The notes beneath the pieces were generated by a model. That model was not told where the DNA came from. It did no database searches and saw only the letters and a program-made list of their open reading frames with translations. From Planctomycetota bacterium (lineage in GTDB: Bacteria > Planctomycetota > UBA1135): DNA of 39,150 nucleotides. Positions 25,420-33,638 of this stretch are shown here, piece by piece. A program made the translations under genes and the position numbers. Every line of letters starts with the position of its first letter. Positions within the stretch are counted from its first letter, which is position 1. Location: contig JASMKM010000035.1 of assembly GCA_030749235.1 (NCBI GenBank), positions 1 through 39,150 on the forward strand, written 5' to 3'.

Positions 25420-26178
25420 TCAATCCCAATGCGCACGTTCGAACAGCTGCTCGACGCGTGCTTGCGCCTCGAAGGCCAAGGGCTTGCGCTCCATGCCTGC
25501 CGGAATCGGCTCACCGAAGATGATCTTCAGGCGGTGGGTGGGGCGCCCGAGTTGGCGGAACATGTGCACCACGAAGGGTGTGTCGTCGGCCCATGCGGTG
25601 GCCGGGTACTTGTAGACCAGGGCCATCGGATGGGTGGGCAGGCCCAAGTCGGCAGGTACGGCGAATAGCGATCGCTTAAACGGCAGCACCCGATCCCCTT
25701 CTCCGGTTTGACCTTCTGGGAAAAGCGAGATTGTGGCGCCCTCACGCAGGTAGCCGCTCAGTTGCGCGACTGTGCCGGCAGTCTTGTCGCGGTCGCCACG
25801 ATCCACGAAGACCGTGCCGACTGCCGCTGCCATGAATCCGATCACCGGCCACTTGCGGATTTCCTTCTTCGACACCAAGGAGGTCGGGAACATGCGCGCG
25901 ATAATCAACACGTCGAAATGCGAGATGTGATTGCATACCGCGAAGCTACCCCGCGGCGGTGGCGTACCTTCACTCTCAATCCGTAAGCCGAACAGGAAGC
26001 AATAGGTCGTTGCCCAGATATGCGAAAAGATCGCGCCGACACGAGCGCGTCGATAGACATTGCCGATGGTGAACAGTAGCACCAGTAGGGCGAAGGGGAA
26101 GCCCAGCAAAAGAACAACCACCGCCATCAGTATTCGAAGAATACCGAGGGCGGTGGCGAACGGATGGCCCAAGGGCAA
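25420..26178 (-). CDS. plsC: 1-acyl-sn-glycerol-3-phosphate acyltransferase (PlsC family)
   Basis: The 252-residue protein starts with a hydrophobic anchor (RILMAVVVLLLGFPFALLVLLF). It carries the acyltransferase block I HX4D motif NHISHFD (residues 83-89, H84 and D89) and block III FPEGQTGEGDRVLPFKRSLFA. The length and the anchor agree with PlsC. It acylates lysophosphatidate to phosphatidate at the inner membrane; a lyso-ornithine or other glycerolipid acyltransferase of the same fold is possible. It is encoded 3 bp downstream of pntB on the same strand, so it probably belongs to that transcript. Immediately after its stop lies the in-frame orphan module. Confidence 0.88.
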   Translation of the reverse strand: MPLGHPFATALGILRILMAVVVLLLGFPFALLVLLFTIGNVYRRARVGAIFSHIWATTYCFLFGLRIESEGTPPPRGSFAVCNHISHFDVLIIARMFPTSLVSKKEIRKWPVIGFMAAAVGTVFVDRGDRDKTAGTVAQLSGYLREGATISLFPEGQTGEGDRVLPFKRSLFAVPADLGLPTHPMALVYKYPATAWADDTPFVVHMFRQLGRPTHRLKIIFGEPIPAGMERKPLAFEAQARVEQLFERAHWD

Positions 26179-26181
26179 GGC

Positions 26182-27630
26182 TTAGGCTTCTTTGAGCTCG
26201 TTCACGACATCGACGATGAACGCCTTGCCGTCGCCGAAACACATATAGGTGTTGTCGCGCTCAAACAGCGGGTTCTTGATGCCTGCGTAACCCGCGGACA
26301 GAGAGCGCTTGATCATCAGCACAGTGCCGGACTCGTGGGCATTGAGGATCGGCATGCCTGCGATGGGGCTCTGCGGATTCTCGATTGCTTCCGGGTTCAC
26401 CACGTCGTTGGCGCCAATGATGACGGTAACGTCGGTGGTCTTGAAATCGCCGTTGATGCGCTCCAATTCCCACAGCTGCTCGTAAGGCACATCGGATTCA
26501 GCCAACAACACGTTCATGTGGCCAGGCATGCGGCCGGCGACAGGGTGGATGGCGTAACGCACTTCAGCACCACGCTTCTCCATCTCCTCGCCGAGTTCCT
26601 TGACGATGTGCTGCGCTTGCGCGACAGCCATGCCGTAACCAGGGATGAAGATGACCGAGGTCGCGGCTTCGAGGATCATGGCAGCCTCTTCTGGGCCAGC
26701 CGACTTGACGCCGGTGTACTCATCAGCACCGCCACCGCCAGCTGCCGGAGCGTCGCCGCCGAAGCCACCGATCAGCACGTTGCCGAGCGAACGGTTCATC
26801 GCCTTACACATGACCATGGTGAGGATCAGGCCAGCGGCACCGACCAGTGCACCAGCCACGATCAACAAGGAGTTGCCGATCACGAAGCCTGCCATCGAGG
26901 CGGCCAGACCCGAGTAGGAGTTCAAGAGCGAGACCACGACGGGCATGTCCGCGCCGCCGATCGGCAGCACCGAGATGATGCCGAACAGACCCGCGCCGAG
27001 CGCTAGCAAGCCAACCATCATGACAGCAGTGTTGCCCTCGCAATAGAATGTGCCGTAGACACCGGCGACAATGCCACCGATTAATAACACCGCAGTGATC
27101 AGGTGACGACCAGGCAGAATGACAGGGTTACCGGAGATCTTGCCCGATAGCTTGCCCATTGCAATCAGCGAGCCGGTGAAGGTGACGGTACCAATCAGTA
27201 CCGACAGCACGATGGCGATGGCCCAGACACTGCCGCCGAGGACGACGTCACCCGCGGCGTCTACAGGGGTACCGATGTCCACGTTACCGAAGCGGCCCCA
27301 GAACTCGGTGACCGCGACGAAGGTCGAAGCCAAACCGCCGAAGCCGTTGAACAGCGCGACGAGTTCCGGCATGCCGGTCATCTCGACTCGCTTGGCCAAC
27401 ACGCCACCGACCAATCCACCGAGGATTAGGCCAACCGCGACGGTGGTCCATCCAAGGTCGACGCCGCCTTCCGGTGACACCAAGGTCACCACGATGGCGA
27501 GCAACATACCGATAGCTGCGAGCTGGTTACCCGAGCGCGCGGTACGTACCTTTGACAAGCGCTTAATGCCAAGGATGAACAGGAAGGTGGCTACGAGATA
27601 AAGCAGCCCTTCAGGAGTGAATCCGTCCAC
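26182..27630 (-). CDS. pntB: NAD(P) transhydrogenase subunit beta
   Basis: The 482-residue protein begins at a GTG (27630) with GGAGG about 8 nt upstream. It has about nine membrane helices, then a cytoplasmic NADP(H)-binding domain. IFIPGYGMAVAQAQHIVKELGEEM is the nucleotide-binding motif, followed by RYAIHPVAGRMPGHMNVLLAE, TDVTVIIGANDVVNPEA and the C-terminal IKRSLSAGYAGIKNPLFERD; all are family hallmarks. It forms the proton channel with PntAB and takes hydride from NADH to NADP+, driven by the proton gradient. The stop of pntAB abuts its start codon directly. The full length is normal (about 460-480). Confidence 0.97.
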   Translation of the reverse strand: MDGFTPEGLLYLVATFLFILGIKRLSKVRTARSGNQLAAIGMLLAIVVTLVSPEGGVDLGWTTVAVGLILGGLVGGVLAKRVEMTGMPELVALFNGFGGLASTFVAVTEFWGRFGNVDIGTPVDAAGDVVLGGSVWAIAIVLSVLIGTVTFTGSLIAMGKLSGKISGNPVILPGRHLITAVLLIGGIVAGVYGTFYCEGNTAVMMVGLLALGAGLFGIISVLPIGGADMPVVVSLLNSYSGLAASMAGFVIGNSLLIVAGALVGAAGLILTMVMCKAMNRSLGNVLIGGFGGDAPAAGGGGADEYTGVKSAGPEEAAMILEAATSVIFIPGYGMAVAQAQHIVKELGEEMEKRGAEVRYAIHPVAGRMPGHMNVLLAESDVPYEQLWELERINGDFKTTDVTVIIGANDVVNPEAIENPQSPIAGMPILNAHESGTVLMIKRSLSAGYAGIKNPLFERDNTYMCFGDGKAFIVDVVNELKEA

Positions 27631-27924
27631 CTACTTACCCTCCTTCTTCTTCTTGCTACTGAACATAGCGAGCATGCGGTCGGTGACCATGAAGCCGCCC
27701 ACCACATTAATGGTCGCAAGCGCGATGGCGATGACGCCAAGGACTTGCGAGGGCAACCCGTCTGTGAACTGTGCGCACATCAATGCACCCACAATGGTGA
27801 TTCCCGAAACAGCATTGGCACCCGACATCAATGGCGTGTGCAATGTAGGTGGGACCTTCGAGATGAGTTCATTGCCTACCGCAATGGCAAGCATGAATAC
27901 GAAGAGCATCAGAAGCAGAATCAT
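27631..27924 (-). CDS. pntAB: NAD(P) transhydrogenase subunit alpha part 2 (membrane domain)
   Basis: The 97-residue protein has three or four membrane helices: LLMLFVFMLAIAVGNELIS, PLMSGANAVSGITIVGALM, and LGVIAIALATINVVGGFMVTDRML. The TPLMSGANAVSGI stretch is diagnostic. The C-terminal KKKKEGK tail is basic. In three-gene transhydrogenases, as in Rhodospirillum rubrum, this piece is encoded separately from the NAD-binding part. The order pntAA-pntAB-pntB is kept, with 21 bp to pntAA and none to pntB. Confidence 0.95.
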   Translation of the reverse strand: MILLLMLFVFMLAIAVGNELISKVPPTLHTPLMSGANAVSGITIVGALMCAQFTDGLPSQVLGVIAIALATINVVGGFMVTDRMLAMFSSKKKKEGK

Positions 27925-27945
27925 GGTTCTGTTTGGGGTAATCGC

Positions 27946-29103
27946 CTAGGCGGTTGCAGGCTGCAGCACTGCTGCGGTGGGTTCGTGACGAACTTCGCCG
28001 CCATGCACGGCAATCGAAGCTCCAATGATCTCGTCCTCGAAATCGAGGCGCATTTCGAGGTCGTCGTTCTCCTTGGTGGGAACCAAGTGATCGACGACAT
28101 GCTGCACGTTACGTGCATAGAGTTCCGAAGCGTGTACCGGAACTGTGGAGGGCAGGTTCGTCGTGCCGACCAAGACAACGCCATGCTTGATGACAACCTT
28201 GCCTTCCTCGGAGATGTCGCAGTTGCCGCCCTGTTCTACCGCAAGGTCGACAATCACCGCGCCATGCTTCATGGTCTTGACCATGGCTTCCGGCACCAGG
28301 ACCGGTGCCTTCGCGCCCGGCACCTGTGCGGTGGTGATTACCACGTCGGCATTGGCGACACTGGCGCCGACGGCTTCCGCTTGGCGCTTCTTATATTCAT
28401 CGGAAGCTTCCTTAGCGTAGACGCTTGGCTCGGCGGAATCGTCATCCGACTCGACTTCGATAAACTTGCCGCCGAGGGACTCGACCTGCTCCTTCACTTC
28501 TGGGCGGATGTCCGTTGCCTCAACAATCGCACCGAGGCGTTTGGCAGTTGCGATTGCTTGCAGGCCGGCGACACCAACGCCGAAGATGACGACGCGCGCG
28601 GGCTTCACGGTTCCTGCTGCGGTCATCAGCAACGGAAAGTAACGGCCAAGTTCACATGCACCAAGAAGCGCAGCCTTGTAGCCGGCGATGTTGGCTTGCG
28701 AGGACAGTGCGTCCATCTTTTGCGCGAGCGTGGTGCGCGGTACCAACTCCATCGCGAATTGCGACCCGCCACCACCGAGGATGCCTTGCACCGCTTCGGG
28801 CTCCATGGCGGATTGCATGAAGGAAATCAGGACTGCTCCCTTCTTGATTGCAGCACCCTCTTCCTTGGTCGGGCGAGCGACCTTCAACACCAGATTTGCC
28901 TTGCCGCATCCAGTCGCGTAATCGGCGACGATCTCGGCACCAACATCGGTGTATTCCGTATCGGCAATGAAGCTGGCGTTGCCAGCACATGCCTCAACAA
29001 AAACGGAAAAGCCGCGCTTCACGTAGCGGCTGACAGTCTCGGGAGTTGCAGCGACGCGGTTCTCGCCGGCGCGACTCTCTTTGGCGACAAAGATGGAAGT
29101 CAT
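27946..29103 (-). CDS. pntAA: NAD(P) transhydrogenase subunit alpha part 1 (NAD-binding domain)
   Basis: The 385-residue soluble protein begins MTSIFVAKESRAGENRVAAT. It belongs to the alanine dehydrogenase/PNT family: the N-terminal domain contains RVAATPETVSRYVKRGF, and the second has the Rossmann motif VVIFGVGVAGLQAIATAKRLGA near residue 170. KVVIKHGVVLVGTTNLPSTVP is the conserved C-terminal part. It binds NAD(H) on the cytoplasmic face and works with PntAB and PntB. Alone it could be confused with alanine dehydrogenase, but the downstream membrane subunits settle the identity. It diverges from the methyltransferase gene with 87 bp between starts. The long ORF on the opposite strand is a shadow. 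Confidence 0.96.
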   Translation of the reverse strand: MTSIFVAKESRAGENRVAATPETVSRYVKRGFSVFVEACAGNASFIADTEYTDVGAEIVADYATGCGKANLVLKVARPTKEEGAAIKKGAVLISFMQSAMEPEAVQGILGGGGSQFAMELVPRTTLAQKMDALSSQANIAGYKAALLGACELGRYFPLLMTAAGTVKPARVVIFGVGVAGLQAIATAKRLGAIVEATDIRPEVKEQVESLGGKFIEVESDDDSAEPSVYAKEASDEYKKRQAEAVGASVANADVVITTAQVPGAKAPVLVPEAMVKTMKHGAVIVDLAVEQGGNCDISEEGKVVIKHGVVLVGTTNLPSTVPVHASELYARNVQHVVDHLVPTKENDDLEMRLDFEDEIIGASIAVHGGEVRHEPTAAVLQPATA

Positions 29104-29190
29104 GGTTAGAGCAGTAGGATCCGAACAGGATGCTCAATAAGGTAACGTTGCCCCTCTCTTTTTGAGCCCCTTCCCGGCTATCCTTAGCGC

Positions 29191-30087
29191 GTGGATTCCT
29201 TCGCCTTCCCCGGCCTCGATGGCTACCAATTGCTCGATTCTGGCCATGCCGAGAAACTCGAGCGGTTCGGCCCCTACGTGTTGCGGCGTCCGGATCCGCA
29301 GGCCTTGTGGCGGCCCCGATTGGCCGAATCCGAGTGGGGAAACGCCGATTTCATCTTTGTCCGCGAGGACGATCGTGGTGGCAAGTGGCGCAAAAAGCGC
29401 TCGAATCAGCCAATCGAGTGGCAGATGGAGGTCGGTGACGCGAGTTTTCGTATTCACCCCACGCCGTTCAAGCATGTCGGGCTGTTCCCGGAGCAGGCTA
29501 GCAACTGGGCCTGGGTGGAGGAGCGTCGGCAAGAGCTCGCCCCGCAGCTGGCCGGCGAGCGGCCCAAGCTGCTGAACCTTTTCGGCTACACCGGCGCGGC
29601 CTCGATCCTGGCCGCCAAGGCAGGTTGGTTCGTCACCCATCTGGATGCATCGAAGGCGTCGCTGGATTGGGCCAACGTCAACGCCCAAGCAAGCGGGACC
29701 CCTTCCGACGGCATCCGCTGGCTGCTAGAAGATGCGCTCAAGTTCACCGAGCGTGAGGTGCGTCGCGGCAACCGTTATCACGGCATCCTGGTCGACCCGC
29801 CACATTATGGTCGCGGCCCCAAAGGCGAGAAGTGGCAGTTCCAAGATGGCATTGCACGCCTGCTGGAGGCTTGCCATCGCCTGCTCGAGGATTATTCAGG
29901 CAGCTTCCTGGTGTTGTCCACCTATGCAATCGGCTTCTCGCCGATGGCCTTCGAGAACATGTTGAACGAGTTCGAGGGCGGCGAGGTCCAAAGCGGGGAA
30001 CTGTGGTTGCCCGAGGGCGATGGTGCGCGCCGCTTGCCATGCGGTTTCTGTTCGCGTTGGAAGCGCGTTGGAAGCGATGAAGTTTGA
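29191..30087 (+). CDS. Class I SAM-dependent methyltransferase, RlmI/RlmK-like
   Basis: The 298-residue protein begins at a GTG (VDSFAFPGLDGYQ). The methyltransferase core is clear. LLNLFGYTGAASILAAKAG (residues about 130-150) is motif I, DASKASLDWANVNA is motif II, and ILVDPPHYGRGPKGEKW is the catalytic motif IV in the DPPxF-like position. The FGYTGAAS and DPP pattern fits the PF10672 group near RlmI, which methylate cytosine in 23S rRNA, but there is no N-terminal PUA domain as in RlmI. The RluA-family gene starts within its last 11 bp, consistent with a role in RNA modification. The exact target is unknown. Confidence 0.85.
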   Translation: MDSFAFPGLDGYQLLDSGHAEKLERFGPYVLRRPDPQALWRPRLAESEWGNADFIFVREDDRGGKWRKKRSNQPIEWQMEVGDASFRIHPTPFKHVGLFPEQASNWAWVEERRQELAPQLAGERPKLLNLFGYTGAASILAAKAGWFVTHLDASKASLDWANVNAQASGTPSDGIRWLLEDALKFTEREVRRGNRYHGILVDPPHYGRGPKGEKWQFQDGIARLLEACHRLLEDYSGSFLVLSTYAIGFSPMAFENMLNEFEGGEVQSGELWLPEGDGARRLPCGFCSRWKRVGSDEV

Positions 30088-30739
30088 GATCCTGCATGTC
30101 GACAATCACCTGCTCGTGGTCCATAAACCAGCGTGTATGCCGATCGTCCCCGACAGCAGCGAGGACGAATCCTTGTTGGACTTGGCCAAGGCGTGGGTTA
30201 AGCACGAATACGACAAGCCCGGTGAAGTCTACTTAGGGGTTGTACATAGGCTCGACCGGCCGGTTTCGGGCGTGGTTGTTTTTGCGCGTACATCGAAGGG
30301 GGCCTCGCGTCTGTCTGCATCATGGCAAAAACATGATGTGCAGAAGACCTATGTCGCGCGCAGCAAAGGGCGCCTGCCCAGCGGTGCGCCACGCTCCGGC
30401 GAATGGCGCATGTGGTTGACCAAGGATCACAAGCGCAACATCGTGCGTGCCGGCAAGACCAGCAAGGCAAAGCTCGCCATCACCAAGTGGAGGGTCATGT
30501 CCGAAGACAAGGAGGGCACGTCTTTGGAGCTCGAGCCGCTTACTGGTCGCCCTCACCAGCTGCGCGTGGCATGCGCTAAAGCAGGCCTGGTCTTGCTAGG
30601 TGACCTGAAGTATGGGGCCGACGCACCGTTGCCTGACCGGTCGATTGGCCTACACGCATCTAGTCTGGAATTCCCGCACCCGACGCTACGCGAGCGGCAG
30701 CGTTTTTGCGCCGAAGATCCTGATTGGCTGCCGCGTTAG
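30077..30739 (+). CDS. RluA-family pseudouridine synthase
   Basis: The real start is the ATG at 30077 (MKFEILHVDNHLLVVHKPAC), overlapping the methyltransferase gene by 11 bp; the track start at 30020 is upstream in another frame's product. The 220-residue protein has the RluA catalytic motif VVHRLDRPVSGVVVFARTS (residues about 55-73), with the catalytic Asp in HRLDRP. Later comes the family ending ELEPLTGRPHQLRVACAKAG and LGDLKYG. It isomerises uridine to pseudouridine in rRNA or tRNA. There is no S4 domain, so it is of the short RluA or RluE-like form. Its 3' end overlaps the converging hydrolase gene by 80 bp. Confidence 0.92.
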   Translation: MKFEILHVDNHLLVVHKPACMPIVPDSSEDESLLDLAKAWVKHEYDKPGEVYLGVVHRLDRPVSGVVVFARTSKGASRLSASWQKHDVQKTYVARSKGRLPSGAPRSGEWRMWLTKDHKRNIVRAGKTSKAKLAITKWRVMSEDKEGTSLELEPLTGRPHQLRVACAKAGLVLLGDLKYGADAPLPDRSIGLHASSLEFPHPTLRERQRFCAEDPDWLPR

Positions 30740-31595
30740 GCAACCCCAATTCGCTCTCCAGCCAGTCGTGGATGCGTGCGGCGGTGAGCGCATGATCGGG
30801 CTCCATCATCAGGTCGTGTCCGGCCTCGGAGCACATCATGAAATCGGCTCCATAGACCTTGGCAGAATCCCGGGAAGCTTTAGCAGGAATCAACCTGTCG
30901 CGACCTGCAGCCATCCACAACATGGGAGTCTTCGTGCCTATGGGGGGTGACCATAAGGCGCGGCAATGTTGAAGTGGAAGCAGGATCGACTCCGGTCCAA
31001 GTTTGGAATGCAGCTCCTCTGGAGTGCAGGTCGCGCGCTTGGACAGAAAGATGTTGGCCGCACGTTGGGGGGTGCGAATCGCGGGGGTCGCGGTAAGACC
31101 AAGGAAGCTGGCCAAGCCACCCAAAAAATCATGGTGGAAGTAGCGTCCGACCGGCCCGAGCATGCTGTGCGCCAACCAAGGAGCGAGCATGACTGCCGCC
31201 GGCAAATCGCCGACCTCCTTCAGGTAGCGCATGGTCAAGGCGGTGCCTAGACTGTGCCCCACAACGACTGGAGGTTGTTTAAAGCGTTCAATTTCCTTAA
31301 TGAGAAACTCGGTGTAGTAACCCAAGGTGCACCAGCGGATCGGACGCTGCACCGGCGAACCGGCGTGGCCTGGCAGGCTGAAGGACACGCTGTCCCAGCC
31401 CCAAATGGCGAAGAGCTCCTGCCATTGTTCCCAGCACCATGCACCATGCCACATGCCATGAGCGAAAAGCAACTTGTGCTTATGTTGCGGATTGGCTGCC
31501 TTATAGGTGATGCGCTCGATGCCATCGGCAACCTCGGAAACCCGTTTGAATGAGATTTCTTCGGGAAATGCAGAGGTGCTGGCACCAGGCGTCAT
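30660..31595 (-). CDS. Alpha/beta hydrolase fold protein
   Basis: The 311-residue protein has the alpha/beta hydrolase layout. LLFAHGMWHGAWCWEQWQ holds the oxyanion-hole HG motif, VVVGHSLGTALTMRYLK is the nucleophile elbow with Ser, MLWMAAGRDRLIPAKAS carries the acid, and MCSEAGHDLMMEPDHAL the His. No signal peptide is evident. It may be an esterase, lipase or lactonase; no narrower subfamily can be assigned. The last 27 codons lie on the opposite strand of the end of the pseudouridine synthase gene and have low similarity to catalytic families, so the true C-terminus may be extended by lost stop codons. Confidence 0.83.
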   Translation of the reverse strand: MTPGASTSAFPEEISFKRVSEVADGIERITYKAANPQHKHKLLFAHGMWHGAWCWEQWQELFAIWGWDSVSFSLPGHAGSPVQRPIRWCTLGYYTEFLIKEIERFKQPPVVVGHSLGTALTMRYLKEVGDLPAAVMLAPWLAHSMLGPVGRYFHHDFLGGLASFLGLTATPAIRTPQRAANIFLSKRATCTPEELHSKLGPESILLPLQHCRALWSPPIGTKTPMLWMAAGRDRLIPAKASRDSAKVYGADFMMCSEAGHDLMMEPDHALTAARIHDWLESELGLPNAAANQDLRRKNAAARVASGAGIPD

Positions 31596-31684
31596 ACAGT
31601 CTCTATCGGCCTCTCAGCGCCCTCTCATTGAGAGTTGGAGGCAAGAAATGCTGTCAAGGCATCTCTTTGGGGTGCTCTGCTGAC

Positions 31685-33397
31685 CTACTCCGCCACGATT
31701 GCAGCGGCCACACGCGCGCCATCCAAAGCCGCAGAAACAATGCCACCGGCGAAACCGGCGCCTTCTCCGCATGGATATAGGCCAGACACCGTGGGGCTCT
31801 GCAGGCTTTCGGCATCGCGTGCGATGCGCACTGGCGACGAAGTCCGCGTTTCCACGCCGACCATCTGGCCATTTGCACCGGCGAAGCCAGGCAGATGCTC
31901 CTCAAACTCCCACAGTGCTTCACGCAGACGCGTGGCGATTCCGCGCGGCAGGATGCCATGTAAGTTGGTGGGAGTGAGCCCAGGCAAGTAAGAGGTTGGC
32001 AGGACAACTCCTGGGTTCTCTGAGGCTTCGGCGTAGAGATCGCAGCGTTGCGCTGGAGCCCGACCTTCCCCTCCACCGGCGTCGGCCGCAACCACTTCCA
32101 TAGCCAGTTGCAAGCGTACGCCGAACAAGGGGTCGATGTCGGGGTGAATTGGCAGGCGACCTTCGGCCACCGGGAAGGGGTCGCCGCCGCGAGGATCTTC
32201 GATTACCTCATGCAGCAGTGGATGGTCGCTCAGTCGAGCGGCATGTTGCAGTAGCTCCGGCCACCCCCAACGCCAACCGCGCTTGCCGCACCAATCCTTC
32301 GGTTCAATCGAGACCACCAGGCCGCTGTTGGCGTAGGGAGAGTCGCGCTTAGCCATCGACATGCCGTTGACCACCAAGGTGCCTGGTGAGGATTGCGACG
32401 GCACGATCCAACCACCAGGGCACATGCAGAAACTGAAGACGCCGCGCTCATGGACCTGTGCAGATAGTTCATAGAAGGACGGCGGCAAGCTGTTCTCCAG
32501 ACGTGTTCCGCGGTACTGGATGTTGTCCAACCAGTCCTGTGGGTGCTCCACGCGCACGCCCATTGCAAACCCCTTGGCTTCGAGCTTAGCGCCGACGGCC
32601 TGCGCCATCTGCAAGGCGTCGAGGGCACTATGACCGGTGGCGAGTACGACGGCATCGGCATCCAATTCAGTGCCGTCGCCAAGGCGCACGCCGCGGATTG
32701 TCGAATCGTCGTTGGCGAGCAGGGCATCGACGCGCGCATCGAAGCGCACTTCGCTGCCGGCCTCACGGATGGTGTCACAGATGGCCGTGACCACGCGCGG
32801 CAACATGTTACTGCCGATGTGTGGACGCCAAGCGATTAGGATGCGTTCGGGTGCGCCATGCGCCACCAAGGTCTCCAACACATGTTGGATGTTGCCGCGT
32901 TTGCTGCTGCGGGTGTAGAGTTTGCCGTCACTGAAGGTGCCAGCACCACCCTCACCGAAGGCGTAGTTGCTCTCGGGATTGGTGTCCTCACCACGGTTAA
33001 GGTTGGCGATGTCCTTGCGTCGATCTTGCACCGCCTTGCCACGCTCGCATACAGTCACGCGCACGCCCTTGGCGATTAGTTCCAAGGCGCAGAACAAGCC
33101 AGCCGGCCCACTGCCGACCACCACCACATGCCTAGAGTCGGCAGCCGGCGGCTCGTACCGCGGTGGCTGCAGCTCAGCGATCGGTGGTATCTCCTCGCCG
33201 GCATGCCAGACCTCGACGGCGACGTTCCACAACATGTGGCGTACGCGGGCATCAAAGCTGATTCGCTTGATGCGCACCCCTTCTAGGTCGTCGACGGAAC
33301 ACTCCAATGCCTCGCTAGCGAGGCGGAGGAGTTGCTCGGCGGTGAGGGATTCAGGATCCTGCTCAGGAGTGAGCAGGAGGACTAGGCTACTAGACAT
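31685..33397 (-). CDS. FAD-dependent oxidoreductase, COG2509-like
   Basis: The 570-residue protein has an N-terminal domain of about 85 residues, then the FAD-binding GSGPAGLFCALELIAKGVRVTVCERG (residues about 93-118). The motif YAFGEGGAGTFSDGKLYTRS and the ending GLYPCGEGAGFAGGIVSAALDG are hallmarks of uncharacterised COG2509 dehydrogenases, related to geranylgeranyl-reductase-type flavoproteins. The substrate is unknown. It is cytoplasmic, with no signal peptide. The start ATG gives a typical length (about 540-570). The malic-enzyme remnant ends 8 bp inside its first codons on the same strand. Confidence 0.88.
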   Translation of the reverse strand: MSSSLVLLLTPEQDPESLTAEQLLRLASEALECSVDDLEGVRIKRISFDARVRHMLWNVAVEVWHAGEEIPPIAELQPPRYEPPAADSRHVVVVGSGPAGLFCALELIAKGVRVTVCERGKAVQDRRKDIANLNRGEDTNPESNYAFGEGGAGTFSDGKLYTRSSKRGNIQHVLETLVAHGAPERILIAWRPHIGSNMLPRVVTAICDTIREAGSEVRFDARVDALLANDDSTIRGVRLGDGTELDADAVVLATGHSALDALQMAQAVGAKLEAKGFAMGVRVEHPQDWLDNIQYRGTRLENSLPPSFYELSAQVHERGVFSFCMCPGGWIVPSQSSPGTLVVNGMSMAKRDSPYANSGLVVSIEPKDWCGKRGWRWGWPELLQHAARLSDHPLLHEVIEDPRGGDPFPVAEGRLPIHPDIDPLFGVRLQLAMEVVAADAGGGEGRAPAQRCDLYAEASENPGVVLPTSYLPGLTPTNLHGILPRGIATRLREALWEFEEHLPGFAGANGQMVGVETRTSSPVRIARDAESLQSPTVSGLYPCGEGAGFAGGIVSAALDGARVAAAIVAE

Positions 33398-33638
33398 GCG
33401 TTGGCAATGGACTCGGGTGGCCGTTCATATAGGCGAGAGCCGTCAGGTGAACGACGTCGCTGACTCCACAGCAATGAGGTTGCAGCGTGTGGGCAGGCTT
33501 CTCGATCCCCAACATCACCAAGCCGACGACTTGCGTCTCTGCCAATGTGCGGACTAGGTTGAAGCCGATGTTTGCGAACACCAGGATGTTGGCGCGTTTG
33601 CCCTTTAGTTTACCGTCTGGGTAGCGGGCTTGGATATT
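33390..33638 (-). pseudogene. Remnant of the C-terminal PTA-like domain of a malic enzyme
   Basis: The track lists 63 codons from a GTG at 33581, but the frame is open from directly after the FG-GAP stop (33641-33639). The sequence ARYPDGKLKGKRANILVF, GLVMLGIEKPAHTLQPHC and SDVVHLTALAYMNG matches the last part of the phosphotransacetylase-like domain of MaeB-type malic enzymes (compare E. coli ERFPFSPLKEPANVLIMPN, GPVLMGVAKPVHVL, IVNMVALAV). A few residues usually present after ANILVF are missing (no PNxDA). The bulk of the enzyme, about 680 residues, is absent upstream. It is therefore a fragment rather than a gene. Confidence 0.72.

Noticed and set aside
25420-25422. TGA of plsC as a second selenocysteine codon
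   Set aside because: PlsC is full-length at that point, no family has Sec there, the downstream part is an unrelated module, and no SECIS-like stem is evident.
27745-29109. 454-aa plus-strand ORF antisense to pntAA
   Set aside because: It is a shadow of pntAA: rich in His, Cys and Arg with no motif, whereas pntAA is an unmistakable full-length gene.
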